A stretch of 64,000 nucleotides of DNA from an uncultured Siphonobacter sp. (GTDB lineage Bacteria; Bacteroidota; Bacteroidia; Cytophagales; Spirosomataceae). Shown in pieces: positions 26,579-36,236 of this stretch. Numbering within the stretch: position 1 is the first letter of the stretch; every line of letters starts with the position of its first letter. The stretch spans positions 1 through 64,000 of the forward strand of contig CAJYHS010000135.1 in assembly GCA_913774715.1 (NCBI GenBank), read 5' to 3'. The notes beneath the pieces were generated by a model, which saw only the letters and a list, made by a program, of their open reading frames with translations, searched no databases and was not told where the DNA came from. The translations under genes and the position numbers were made by a program.

Positions 26579-27919
26579 CTAGGGTAGTAATTTTTTATTC
26601 GTGTGAAGTAATACACCTGGCAGACTTAACTCTGAGTTTACCCGCTCGTTATAGGTAGTAAAGTTCGGCCGGCGAGCTCCAGAAGAAGGAAATTGTCCGT
26701 TTGTTAAATAAGCCAAGGCATCCTTGATGCAAAGCTCCTGGGCATCTCCCCAGTTATGGTTTACATCATCAGCCTGCTCACGGTCCACTGGTAATCCGTC
26801 ATAATAATCACCGTAGTTGCTGGCATTTACCTGTTTAACGGCTAATGGGAACGAATAATAATTCATGGTCGGGAATCCGTAATATCCCGCCGGCTTTCCG
26901 TAGGTAGTTCCCCCTACCAGCTTAACCGTCATATAAGGCTTCAATACGTTGATTAATAACTCACTGGCTGAGGCCGTATTGGCCGTCGTAATGAAGACCA
27001 CCTTGCTTAAATTCAGATTGGCTGCGGGCAGTGTACTTTGGAAATTAACCGTTTTATTCCAACTGCTATACTTAGTATTATGGGTGTCTTTATACATGAG
27101 TTTACCAGCAGCCGAACTAGGTACTATTAAATTGGCAATTTTTTCTGCTAAACTTACATAACCTCCTCCATTGTAGCGTTCATCGAAGATTAACTCGGTT
27201 ACCTGATTATTCTTTAAATACGTAAAAGCTTCATCTAAATCGGCTGAAGCCGTTGACCCCAGAAAACTATTAAAAGCGATGTAACCAATCTTTTTTCCGT
27301 TTTGCTCAATCACGCTTCGCGTTAAGACGGGGTTGGTCTGATAAGCACTTTTGGACAGGGATAATGTCGTATTCGTGCCATCAAGCTTCTTGAAAACAAG
27401 GGAGACGGAGCTCTTGGCTAATTCAGTATTCAACGCATCTACATTCGCCGTAGTAGCCGCTACGTTATTCATAGAGACGACCTGCCAGCCCCGCTGTACG
27501 CCTTGTTTACCCGCACTTGAGTTGGCGTAGACGTAAGAAATGCGAAGATCATTAGCGGCCGAAAAGCGAAACCCTACGCCAATATCTCCAGCGGATCCCG
27601 AGGATACGTTATCCCACTCAGTTTTTAAAATGGCAAAACTCCAGCGATCCAGATTTGTGCCCTTGGTCCCTAGGGGGCTATAGGTTCGCACTTTTTGCAT
27701 GACCTCTTGGGCCGTAGCATAGCTGGTCGGATTAAAACTAGTCAGCGATGGTAATTTATCCGACCAGAGGTATACCTCCTGAGCATAGTAATACACACTG
27801 TCGCGAACATCAGCAGTTTTCACCGTGGGCGTTGGAGTCACCGCAGAATCGTCTTTCTTACACGAGGCTGCGAGAAAAGCAACGACCAAATAAAGCAGCG
27901 AATGATGAAGTAATTTCAT
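26579..27919 (-). CDS. S41 family peptidase, lipoprotein
   Basis: This 446-residue protein has a lipoprotein signal ending at LAASC (Cys20). A short N-terminal domain (about 35-100) precedes a PDZ-like domain (about 110-205: GDIGVGFRFSA, AGKQGVQRGWQVVSMNNV) and a C-terminal processing peptidase domain with KIGYIAFNSF, LIFDERYNGGGYV, the nucleophile Ser in TANTASASELL and the catalytic Lys in TTYGKPAG. It is a periplasmic or surface protease; substrates are unknown. It is monocistronic. Confidence 0.9.
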   Translation of the reverse strand: MKLLHHSLLYLVVAFLAASCKKDDSAVTPTPTVKTADVRDSVYYYAQEVYLWSDKLPSLTSFNPTSYATAQEVMQKVRTYSPLGTKGTNLDRWSFAILKTEWDNVSSGSAGDIGVGFRFSAANDLRISYVYANSSAGKQGVQRGWQVVSMNNVAATTANVDALNTELAKSSVSLVFKKLDGTNTTLSLSKSAYQTNPVLTRSVIEQNGKKIGYIAFNSFLGSTASADLDEAFTYLKNNQVTELIFDERYNGGGYVSLAEKIANLIVPSSAAGKLMYKDTHNTKYSSWNKTVNFQSTLPAANLNLSKVVFITTANTASASELLINVLKPYMTVKLVGGTTYGKPAGYYGFPTMNYYSFPLAVKQVNASNYGDYYDGLPVDREQADDVNHNWGDAQELCIKDALAYLTNGQFPSSGARRPNFTTYNERVNSELSLPGVLLHTNKKLLP

Positions 27920-28014
27920 AATAGTATTTCGTTTTGGGCAAGGATAGAATTTGATTCGTTTGATAACCCAAAATACTACGAAATATTATATTATTATCAT
28001 TTTTCATGGAACAA

Positions 28015-28047
28015 AAAAAGCCAGACTAGCAAAGTCTGGCTTTTCAT
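28015..28047 (-). terminator. Terminator of the DUF349 gene
   Basis: AAAAGCCAGACT / AGTCTGGCTTTT with a 5-base loop. On the minus strand the stem ends in a T-run (AAAAAAA on plus). Confidence 0.85.
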
Positions 28048-28064
28048 CTACAATGGTTTCTTAG

Positions 28065-29366
28065 TTACAAGACCGTTTCTAAGTCCCGCTTAAATTCAAC
28101 GAGTAACATTTCTTTCACGGCGACTTTGCGTTTCTGCGTATTCACCTTCTGGAAGAGGGCTTTGTCAGCAGCCACGTAGGCACGAATGCGGCCATCAAAT
28201 TCTAGGTATTGCTCAAGATCTCCCTTTTCCTTCCGCACCAGATATTCCATCTGATAAATCTGGATTTTAAGTTGATCCCGTTTGGGTTTATCATCAAAGT
28301 CAGGGTAACGATAGCCAATCACCCGACGCAGGTAATTCAGTTCGAATACCTTATCACAAGCCAGACGGAATTTCTCGGCTACGTTGCGATCCAGCGTTTT
28401 TACTTTAGGAGCCAGATCTTTCCATTTCACTAGTAATTCTTTGGCCCGATCCGCTGCTCTGGCAATGACATCCTGATGAACCGAAGCCGTCAGCGTTTCC
28501 GCTTCAGCGGCAATGGTTTGCAGCTCCTGTAAACGGGGATCTACCCGTGGACGAGGCGTAATTCCTTTGATAGCATTATACCGATCAAAGAAGATGGTGG
28601 TCGCCTTCTTAAAGCGTTTCCAGAGTTTACTCTGACGTTTGGGAGGAACCGGACCTACGGTTTTCCATTCATTCTGAAGTTGACGAACCCGACCAAAGGC
28701 TTCATCAAACTCCGTACTCCGCATCAGTTTCTCGGATTCAGCAACGATGGCTTCAAGTTTATCGAAACGTTCGTCAATAATGCGGTTCTGTTCGGCATAA
28801 TATTCACGGCGACGCTGGAAGAAATCGTCAGAAATCCGATCAAAGCCTCCCTCAATTTCATCAAGGTATTCTTTGTCGACCGGGCCGGTTTTTAGCCATT
28901 TTGTCTTGATTTCCTGAATTTTATCCGTAGCTTCATTCCAGTCTGGAATAGCCGTAGCCGCCTGATGAACTTCATCAAGCAGTGCCCTTTTTATTTCCAG
29001 GTTCTTAACCTGATTGGAAGAAATCAGCTCCCGAAGATAGCCTTCCAGCTTTTCCAGCATGGACAGTAAAGGAGGGAAGTCACCGAGCCCATCAAACTCA
29101 ATCAGATTTTTTCTAAGTTGCAATAATTTAGTCAGGTAAGAACCCTTGTTCTGGGCCTCCTGAACATCCTGATGCAATTGAATAACCTTTTGCTGAGCTA
29201 ACTGAAATCGATTTCTAAAGTACTCTAAGGCCTCTTCTTCTGTATTACGCACGTAACCGATCTCGCGATCTGCATAAACATCATAACCTTTGAGATAAAC
29301 TTTTCCTTCTTTGGTGTAACCGTGGGTATCTTCGACGTAGCGGTTGGGTGTGATCGTGGTCTCCAT
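28065..29366 (-). CDS. DUF349 domain protein
   Basis: This is a 433-residue mostly helical protein when started at ATG 29366; a TTG nine codons upstream is less likely. DUF349 repeats of about 70 residues are visible, each with a W-K-x-x-G-P-x-x-(K/R) pattern: TKWLKTGPVDKEYLDEIE, NEWKTVGPVPPKRQSKLWKRFK and VKWKDLAPKVKTLDRN. Function is unclear; the family occurs widely in Bacteroidota and Proteobacteria. It is divergently transcribed from ettA with only 86 bp between start codons. Confidence 0.88.
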   Translation of the reverse strand: METTITPNRYVEDTHGYTKEGKVYLKGYDVYADREIGYVRNTEEEALEYFRNRFQLAQQKVIQLHQDVQEAQNKGSYLTKLLQLRKNLIEFDGLGDFPPLLSMLEKLEGYLRELISSNQVKNLEIKRALLDEVHQAATAIPDWNEATDKIQEIKTKWLKTGPVDKEYLDEIEGGFDRISDDFFQRRREYYAEQNRIIDERFDKLEAIVAESEKLMRSTEFDEAFGRVRQLQNEWKTVGPVPPKRQSKLWKRFKKATTIFFDRYNAIKGITPRPRVDPRLQELQTIAAEAETLTASVHQDVIARAADRAKELLVKWKDLAPKVKTLDRNVAEKFRLACDKVFELNYLRRVIGYRYPDFDDKPKRDQLKIQIYQMEYLVRKEKGDLEQYLEFDGRIRAYVAADKALFQKVNTQKRKVAVKEMLLVEFKRDLETVL

Positions 29367-29452
29367 GGGTTTTTGAGGGATGAGACTGGACAAATGGTTC
29401 TGAACGCCTACTTTTGCCAGTGCTGGTATTCAAGCAACAAATAAAACAAAAA

Positions 29453-31120
29453 ATGAGTAACGAAACCATAATCTTTTCGATGTCTCGGGTGAGTAAAGTA
29501 ATTCCGCCCAGCCGAACGATCATCAAAAACATTTCTCTTTCCTTTTTTTACGGAGCAAAAATTGGGATTTTAGGGTTAAATGGTTCTGGAAAATCAACCC
29601 TCATGCGAATCATTGCGGGTATCGACAAAAGCTATCAGGGGGACGTCGTTTTTTCTCCCGGCTATTCCGTTGGTATGCTGGAACAGGAACCCCAGCTTGA
29701 CCCCGATAAAACGGTTCGCGAAATCGTGGAAGAAGGCGTTGCTGAAGTCGTTAATTTATTAAAAGAATTCGATTCAATTAACGAAGCTTTCGGCGAACCT
29801 GATGCTGATTTCGATAAGCTGCTAGCTCGTCAGGGCGAAGTGCAGGAAAAACTCGATGCTCTGGACGCCTGGGAACTTGATACGCGGCTGGAACGGGCCA
29901 TGGATGCCTTACGCTGCCCACCCGAAGATGCTAAAATTGCAAACCTTTCCGGTGGAGAGCGTCGTCGGGTTGCCTTGTGCCGATTATTACTACAACAACC
30001 TGACGTTCTGCTACTTGATGAGCCTACCAACCACTTGGATGCGGAGTCAGTACTTTGGCTGGAAGAACACTTACGACTCTATAAAGGAACGGTTATCGCC
30101 GTTACCCACGACAGATACTTCCTGGATAACGTAGCCGGCTGGATTCTTGAGCTGGATCGCGGCGAAGGCATCCCCTGGAAAGGTAACTACACCTCCTGGC
30201 TGGAGCAAAAACAAAACCGACTGGCTCAGGAAGAAAAGCAGGAATCCAAACGCCAGAAAACCCTGCAACGCGAGCTGGACTGGGTACGCATGGCTCCCAA
30301 AGCTCGTCAGGCTAAATCCAAAGCTCGTTTGGGTGCATACGAACGCCTCTTGAATGAGGACATAAAAGAACGCGAAGAGAAGCTGGAAATCTTTATTCCT
30401 GCTGGTCCTCGTCTAGGAAGTAAGGTGATTGAAATTGAAAATGTTTCCAAAGCATACGGAGATAAAATTCTTTTCGAAAATCTGACATTTTCTTTACCAC
30501 CGGCGGGGATTGTCGGCGTGATTGGGCCCAACGGTGCCGGGAAATCCACCCTTTTCAAATTATTAACCAACAATGAAAAGCCCGATTCAGGCTCAGTAGA
30601 AGTGGGTGAAACCGTTCAGCTGGCTTACGTAGATCAGCTTCACGATAATTTGAAAGCTGACAAATCCGTTTATGAAACCATCTCCGGCGGCAATGATCCA
30701 ATGCTGATTGGTGGAAAAATGGTAAATGCCCGGGCTTACGTGAGCCGCTTTAACTTCAGTGGATCAGATCAGGAAAAGAAAATTTCCAATCTATCCGGGG
30801 GAGAGCGTAACCGCGTTCACCTGGCCATGATGCTCAAAGAAGGCTCCAACCTGCTCCTACTCGATGAGCCTACCAACGACCTTGACATTAACACACTACG
30901 GGCCTTGGAAGAAGGTCTGGAAAATTTTGCGGGTTGTGCCGTCATTATTTCCCACGACCGCTGGTTCCTTGACCGGATCGCCACGCACATTTTGGCCTTT
31001 GAAGGCGATTCCCAGGTATACTGGTTTGAAGGTAACTTTAGTGAATACGAAGAAAACCGCCGTAAACGTCTGGGTACGGATGCTACGCCCAAGCGGATCA
31101 AGTATAAAAAATTGATGTAG
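29453..31120 (+). CDS. ettA: Energy-dependent translational throttle protein EttA (ABC-F)
   Basis: This 555-residue protein, the same length as E. coli EttA, starts at ATG 29453 (MSNETIIFSMSRVSKV). It has two ATP-binding cassettes: Walker A GLNGSGKSTL and GPNGAGKSTL, signatures LSGGERRRVAL and LSGGERNRVHL, Walker B LLLDEPTNHLD and LLLDEPTNDLD. No membrane helices are present. The linker has the basic helical P-site tRNA interaction motif. EttA binds the ribosome E site and regulates early elongation according to the ATP/ADP ratio. It is followed by a clear terminator. Confidence 0.95.
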   Translation: MSNETIIFSMSRVSKVIPPSRTIIKNISLSFFYGAKIGILGLNGSGKSTLMRIIAGIDKSYQGDVVFSPGYSVGMLEQEPQLDPDKTVREIVEEGVAEVVNLLKEFDSINEAFGEPDADFDKLLARQGEVQEKLDALDAWELDTRLERAMDALRCPPEDAKIANLSGGERRRVALCRLLLQQPDVLLLDEPTNHLDAESVLWLEEHLRLYKGTVIAVTHDRYFLDNVAGWILELDRGEGIPWKGNYTSWLEQKQNRLAQEEKQESKRQKTLQRELDWVRMAPKARQAKSKARLGAYERLLNEDIKEREEKLEIFIPAGPRLGSKVIEIENVSKAYGDKILFENLTFSLPPAGIVGVIGPNGAGKSTLFKLLTNNEKPDSGSVEVGETVQLAYVDQLHDNLKADKSVYETISGGNDPMLIGGKMVNARAYVSRFNFSGSDQEKKISNLSGGERNRVHLAMMLKEGSNLLLLDEPTNDLDINTLRALEEGLENFAGCAVIISHDRWFLDRIATHILAFEGDSQVYWFEGNFSEYEENRRKRLGTDATPKRIKYKKLM

Positions 31121-31121
31121 T

Positions 31122-31154
31122 AAAAATGGTCGGTGATGAACCGACCATTTTTTT
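31122..31154. terminator. Bidirectional terminator
   Basis: AAAAATGGTCGG / CCGACCATTTTTTT with a 7-base loop. It ends ettA and overlaps the stop codon of the convergent minus-strand gene. Confidence 0.9.
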
Positions 31155-33327
31155 ATTTACTCTTGGCAGCTGCCAGCATTTCCTTAGCCATACTGATGAG
31201 GTTACTGGAAGGATAATTGTCAATAAAAACCGTCAGGGCCTTTCGATACGCCTCGGCATTCTCGGTTTTAGCTACCAGCATGGTCTTTAGCAGAGCAAAT
31301 TTATCCTCAAGGGCATTGCCTGCGTACTGCTTTAAGCCCTGCTGCGTTTGCGATAAGGCTGCCGTATAATTCCCACCCTGATAAGCTTCATAGGCCTGAG
31401 CATACAACTGCTGAGCTGCCGCCTCTGCTCCCGCAGTCAGCGGCACCAAGCTGCTGCGATTCACCATTCGCACGTAATAGGAGTCTGGAAATTTCTCGAA
31501 TAAGCGATTTTTAAACTCATTCTGCCGGGAAGTACCTTCACTAGCTAGATACAAGAAATATAAGGTTTCAGCTTCGTAATGCGTACCAGGGAACTGCGTA
31601 AGTAACTTTTCAAACGTAGCAATAGCCTTATCATTTTCACCCAGCCCCAGACGGTAGAGTTTTCCTAACTCAAAATATGCATTCTCCTGTTTCTTTCTGG
31701 ATTCAGCCAAAGCATCAGGCCCGAAAGGAATCGTCTTTTTCAGCGTTTCCACTTCCTGCTGCAAGGGCGAAAGCGTAGCTACGGGCTGAGCTTCAGTTCC
31801 CGTCGGTCCGGCTGCGTTGGGATTTCGAACCGTAGAAAGGGCTGCATCCGGCACTAAAGACGTTTCCTTGGTTACCCTTCGCCAGTTATCTTCGAGTTTT
31901 CTCGTTCCCCACTTTTCCTGAAATTCCTGACGACCGCGTTGCACGGAAGCCGGATTGTAAAAATACCAGGCATTAGCCGCCTGAACATTATCGGGCTGTA
32001 TCCCGGAAGCCGCTAAAATCTGCTCCTGCTGAGCCCGGGCGGCTTTTTCTTCAGCCATTCGCTTTTCGCGAGCCTCCTTTTCTTTTTTCTGAGTAACGTA
32101 GGTTTGCAGATACTTATCCAGCTGGGTGGGGTTCATTGCCGCCAGCCGCTGCAAACTGTCTTCCGTTTTAATTACTTTCAGGTGCTCTACAAAATCATCC
32201 AGTACCCTTTTTTTCGCCGTAATCTCAGCTAGATTGGGAATACTCTTCGGGTTTAAAAACACCGTACTGTCGTAGTACATCTTGGCCTCTTCGTATTCCT
32301 GCAAAGGCTCGTAACTCAAATCGGCAATTCTCAGGTAAATAGAAGCTAACTGTTCCGGCCGCTGAGCCGCCAGTGCCGAAGCTTGTTTGTAATAAGGTAA
32401 AGCCTGCCGAATTCGTCCCCGCCTTTCTTCATAAGAACCCATCGCAAAGTAAATTTGATCCTGTAAATCAGCGTTTTTACGATCGTTGAGCATCTTGGTA
32501 AAGCTAGCTTTGGGATCTACATCGGGCTGATTAAGCAAGGCATTGATTCGGGCGTAAAACGATAAATCATAATTAGGTCGGTTTTTAAGAACCGAGCTGT
32601 ACTCTTCAATTGCTTTCTGAGGTTTGTCCGTTAATTCATAGAGTTGGCCTAGCGCATAATACACCCGAGCTTTTTTCTCGTTTTTTTTCATCAACGGAAG
32701 GCTTTCTTCCAGAATGGCTGCCGCTACGGCATATTCCCGATTAAACTGGTGAAGATAGGCTTTGGTTAAGTAATACGTCAGAGTTTGCTCTTTGGAAAGC
32801 GGTAAATTCCGAATCACTTCAGCCACGCGTAAAGCGGCCCGAAATTCATTTTGCTCTACGTAAGCCCGCATGAGTCCAATCAGGGCATCAGGCCGGGCAT
32901 CGGATTCGGCGTAGTTCGTATTAACGTACTTGAAGGTTTCAATTGCATTTTTAAAATCGCCCTGTAATAGGCGGGCACGACCCAGTAAGACGTAGGCATC
33001 GGGAAGATATTTAGCGTTTTGGTGACGCTCAGCTACCAACGAAGCCTTCTTGATAATGGCCGTCAGATCTTTTTCTACTTGCCGGGTTTCCAGTGAATCA
33101 ATGGGCATGAGTACCGGCAACAGCACGGCGTAATTATCCTGACGATTGGCAAAAAGCGTTTTCTCGGCTTCGACCATAATTTCCCGGGCCTGCAGAAGTG
33201 CATTATACTTGGAAGTAACATTATGGAAAGCCACATTTGCTGGAGCCGTTGAATGCTGCGTGCATCCCCCTAGTACCATCAGCAATAAAACAAGAAGAAA
33301 AGAATATCGATACAAGGGAGTTGGCAT
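31153..33327 (-). CDS. TPR lipoprotein, PorW/SprE-like
   Basis: This is a 724-residue protein when started at ATG 33327. The lipobox reads LMVLGGC (Cys near 22). The mature N-terminus, VAFHNVTSKYNALLQAREIM, resembles the conserved N-TxxYN region of the T9SS lipoproteins PorW/SprE. TPR repeats run from about 90 to 375 and again near the C-terminus (about 560-700), with a Lys/Glu/Ala-rich region between. In T9SS, PorW/SprE links the outer-membrane translocon to the PorKN ring. Cargo proteins with T9SS tails at 13393 and 42507 fit. The TPR repeats alone do not prove the assignment. Confidence 0.72.
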   Translation of the reverse strand: MPTPLYRYSFLLVLLLMVLGGCTQHSTAPANVAFHNVTSKYNALLQAREIMVEAEKTLFANRQDNYAVLLPVLMPIDSLETRQVEKDLTAIIKKASLVAERHQNAKYLPDAYVLLGRARLLQGDFKNAIETFKYVNTNYAESDARPDALIGLMRAYVEQNEFRAALRVAEVIRNLPLSKEQTLTYYLTKAYLHQFNREYAVAAAILEESLPLMKKNEKKARVYYALGQLYELTDKPQKAIEEYSSVLKNRPNYDLSFYARINALLNQPDVDPKASFTKMLNDRKNADLQDQIYFAMGSYEERRGRIRQALPYYKQASALAAQRPEQLASIYLRIADLSYEPLQEYEEAKMYYDSTVFLNPKSIPNLAEITAKKRVLDDFVEHLKVIKTEDSLQRLAAMNPTQLDKYLQTYVTQKKEKEAREKRMAEEKAARAQQEQILAASGIQPDNVQAANAWYFYNPASVQRGRQEFQEKWGTRKLEDNWRRVTKETSLVPDAALSTVRNPNAAGPTGTEAQPVATLSPLQQEVETLKKTIPFGPDALAESRKKQENAYFELGKLYRLGLGENDKAIATFEKLLTQFPGTHYEAETLYFLYLASEGTSRQNEFKNRLFEKFPDSYYVRMVNRSSLVPLTAGAEAAAQQLYAQAYEAYQGGNYTAALSQTQQGLKQYAGNALEDKFALLKTMLVAKTENAEAYRKALTVFIDNYPSSNLISMAKEMLAAAKSK

Positions 33328-33435
33328 GGAAATAGCTACTATCACTTTAAAAACGTAGAGGCTGGCTTATTTTTTATGCCAAGTTCGTAAAATCTTATCA
33401 AAAATAAAGTCAAAACCTTTTTAACCGCACGCCTC

Positions 33436-33645
33436 ATGAACGGTCAGGATCCTCAGTCTAACCCCTATATTCGCTATACGGGCATCGCCATGCAAATGCT
33501 TGTTACCATTGGTGCGGGCGTTTTTCTGGGCCTGAAACTCGACGAATGGCTGGAAACCAAAACGCCCTGGTTTACCATTGGCTGCTCGCTATTTTTCATC
33601 ATGGCGGCCCTGGTTTCTTTAATTCGAAGTTTGCCTAAAAACTAA
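33436..33645 (+). CDS. AtpZ/AtpI family protein
   Basis: This 69-residue protein has two membrane helices (about 15-33 and 45-63), separated by the signature GVFLGLKLDEWLETKTPWFTI. The family sits at the head of ATP synthase operons and is proposed to help ion channel or c-ring assembly. It leads the plus-strand ATP synthase operon here, with the next gene starting 77 bp downstream. Confidence 0.88.
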   Translation: MNGQDPQSNPYIRYTGIAMQMLVTIGAGVFLGLKLDEWLETKTPWFTIGCSLFFIMAALVSLIRSLPKN

Positions 33646-33722
33646 ACTCAGGGAGGGTACTCTTTATCAACGTCTTTGTTTCGTTCCTACCTTTGCATCT
33701 GATCTATCTAAGAATAGCTGAT

Positions 33723-34097
33723 ATGTGGCGGTTACTCGTGCCTATCTTTTTGGTAGGAATTGTATTTTTTTTAGCTCCTTTGTTAGGGATCCAGGCTTGG
33801 ATGCACCCCCAAAGATGGGAGATGTTAGCCTTCTTTGGAGGCATTGGTTTTTTAAACCATCGGCTCGTGGAAAGGGGCTTAGCTGAAAACGGCGATAAGT
33901 TCGTTACTTTTTACATGGCCAGCATGGTTTTACGCCTTGTGCTGAGTTTTGTATTCCTAATAGTCTACATTTTACTGGGTACGCTTGCTATCAAGCACTT
34001 CATAATTCAATTTTTTGTACTCTATTTATTTTTCGCAGGTTTTGAAATTGCCGGAGTGTATAGTAACTTGCGGCACTTTTCGGAGAAAAAGCCCTGA
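33723..34097 (+). CDS. Small membrane protein in the ATP synthase operon
   Basis: This 124-residue protein starts at ATG 33723; an upstream TTG is less likely. Four helices are predicted (about 5-25, 33-48, 62-86, 92-112). It is not strongly recognised but, by place and topology, corresponds to the uncharacterised AtpI-like protein often found between atpZ and atpB in Bacteroidota. A possible -7 box TACCTTTG (33688-33695) lies 27 bp upstream. It is followed by atpB after 12 bp. Confidence 0.75.
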   Translation: MWRLLVPIFLVGIVFFLAPLLGIQAWMHPQRWEMLAFFGGIGFLNHRLVERGLAENGDKFVTFYMASMVLRLVLSFVFLIVYILLGTLAIKHFIIQFFVLYLFFAGFEIAGVYSNLRHFSEKKP

Positions 34098-34109
34098 AAT
34101 CCCGACGTG

Positions 34110-35174
34110 ATGAGCCGCAATCGTTCGTATAAAGCACTTGCTATCAGTATCCTAACACTTGTATTTTCCGTTTTCAGCTCTTCAGCTACTTTTGCTCAGC
34201 ATGAGCACGAAAGTCATGCTGAAGCTACCCATACCCATGGAGAAGCGGAAGAATTTAATCCTGGTCAAACTATTCTTCATCACGTAGCGGATGAACACCA
34301 GTGGCATTTAGCAACGATTGGCGAATCGCACATGGCCATTCCCCTGCCCGTTATGCTGTATACGCCGACCCGGGGTTTTAACGTATATTCTTCCTCTGAA
34401 TTCTACCATGGATCGGGTGAGCACGACGGATTTACCTTGCACCATGAGCATTTCACTTCGGAAGATGGTTCTACGGTTTATGATTTTTCCATTACCAAGA
34501 ACGTAGCTTCGTTGATCATTAGTGTGATTCTTTTGATTGTGATTTTCTTTACGGTTCGTAACGCTTACGCCAAGCGTCAGGGTAAAGCTCCCAAAGGCAT
34601 CCAGTCAGCGATGGAACCTTTCGTGATCTTCATTCGCGATGAAGTAGCTAAAAATTATATTGGAGAAAAGCATTACCGCCGCTTCCTTCCTTACCTGTTG
34701 ACGGTATTTTTCTTCATCTGGATTAACAATATGCTGGGCTTGCTTCCAGGAGCGGCTAACGTAACGGGAAACATTGCCGTTACCTTAACCCTAGCCATCT
34801 TAACGTTCATTATCGTGAACTTTAACGGCCGCAAAACGTACTGGACGCACATTTTTGCCATGCCTGGCGTACCCAAGTGGATGCTTATTGTCATGACTCC
34901 CGTGGAAATCGTGGGAATGATGATGAAGCCTTTCTCTCTGATGGTTCGACTTTTTGCTAACGTCACGGCAGGTCACATCATTCTGCTGAGCTTACTGAGC
35001 TTGATCTTTATCTTCAAGTCAGCCGCTTTAAGTGTGATTGTAGGTCCTTTCACCGTGTTTATGACGATGATCGAGCTTTTAGTAGCGGTGCTGCAGGCGT
35101 ATATTTTCACGGTACTCACGGCTAGCTACATTGGAGCGGCCGTTGAAGAGCACCACCACGATGATCATCATTAA
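34110..35174 (+). CDS. atpB: ATP synthase F0 subunit a
   Basis: This 354-residue protein forms the proton half-channels next to the c ring. ATG 34110 is preferred to the GTG at 34107. The N-terminus is a signal-like helix followed by a His-rich segment (QHEHESHAEATHTHGE) typical of Bacteroidota subunit a. Five or so further helices follow, with the essential Arg in SLMVRLFANVTAGH and LLVAVLQAYIFTVLTASYIGAA near the C-terminus, which ends in a second His-rich tail (HHHDDHH). Confidence 0.95.
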   Translation: MSRNRSYKALAISILTLVFSVFSSSATFAQHEHESHAEATHTHGEAEEFNPGQTILHHVADEHQWHLATIGESHMAIPLPVMLYTPTRGFNVYSSSEFYHGSGEHDGFTLHHEHFTSEDGSTVYDFSITKNVASLIISVILLIVIFFTVRNAYAKRQGKAPKGIQSAMEPFVIFIRDEVAKNYIGEKHYRRFLPYLLTVFFFIWINNMLGLLPGAANVTGNIAVTLTLAILTFIIVNFNGRKTYWTHIFAMPGVPKWMLIVMTPVEIVGMMMKPFSLMVRLFANVTAGHIILLSLLSLIFIFKSAALSVIVGPFTVFMTMIELLVAVLQAYIFTVLTASYIGAAVEEHHHDDHH

Positions 35175-35247
35175 TAATTTGAATTATTGTACCCGAAGAC
35201 TGATTTGGTCGGAGGCTTTTTATACATTTTTTGTTTCACTCTTATAA

Positions 35248-35517
<270 letters not shown>

Positions 35518-35556
35518 GTTACGCCTCAAGTTACGAACGTAGGTAGAGTTATTTCG

Positions 35557-35596
35557 ATATCAGGTCTGGCTTGCATTAGGTGACCAGACCTGATAT
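35557..35596 (+). other. Hairpin between atpE and atpF
   Basis: Perfect 13-bp arms ATATCAGGTCTGG and CCAGACCTGATAT flank a 14-base loop. There is no T-run, so it is not a standard terminator. It may protect atpE mRNA or partly terminate, favouring the high c-subunit copy number. Confidence 0.6.
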
Positions 35597-35689
35597 TAAT
35601 CTTAGTGAAACAAGAAAGAGAATATTAAAACACAAGGTTAGCCTTAGCCTGGTTTTCATTTTCCAACACCCAAATTAGTTCCCACTAAC

Positions 35690-36184
35690 ATGGACTTAAT
35701 TACCCCGAGTCTTGGTCTGATTTTCTGGCAGTTAGTTTTTTTCCTACTGTTAGTATTTGTACTGGGTAAATACGCCTGGAGACCTATTTTATCGAGTCTG
35801 AGTGAGCGTGAAAAGTCGATCGAGGATGCTATTGAATTAGCCAAGAAGACTCGTAATGAAATGGCTCAATTGAAGGCCGATAACGATAAAGCCAAAGCTG
35901 ACGCTTTGATTGAGCGTGATGCCATCCTGAAACAAGCTCGCCAAACGGCCGAGAAAATGATCGCTACGGCTAAGAACGAAGCGGCTCAGGAAGCTAAAGC
36001 TGAAGTTGAAAAAGCCCGTAAAGCTTTCCGTGAAGAGCAGGCCGCTGCTGTTGCCAAGCTGAAGAATGAAACGGCTAAAATTGCCGTTGAAATTGCTGAG
36101 AAAGTACTTCGTCGCGAGTTAGCTGACAAAAACTCTCAGGAAGCTTTGGTAAACGATTGGATGCAAGACGCAAAACTGAACTAA
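35690..36184 (+). CDS. atpF: ATP synthase F0 subunit b
   Basis: This 164-residue protein has one N-terminal membrane helix (about 8-27) and a long charged coiled coil, with AWRPILSSLSEREKSIEDAIELA typical of subunit b. It forms the peripheral stalk between F0 and F1. Spacing to atpH is 40 bp. Confidence 0.95.
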   Translation: MDLITPSLGLIFWQLVFFLLLVFVLGKYAWRPILSSLSEREKSIEDAIELAKKTRNEMAQLKADNDKAKADALIERDAILKQARQTAEKMIATAKNEAAQEAKAEVEKARKAFREEQAAAVAKLKNETAKIAVEIAEKVLRRELADKNSQEALVNDWMQDAKLN

Positions 36185-36236
36185 TTCCGCACGGCGAAGA
36201 CCAGCCTTAACTGGTTTCGCAAATATGCATTCCACT

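Noticed and set aside
26579-27919. A possible pseudogene of the S41 peptidase
   Set aside because: Frame is intact from ATG to stop, with lipobox, PDZ-like and catalytic motifs in the expected order.
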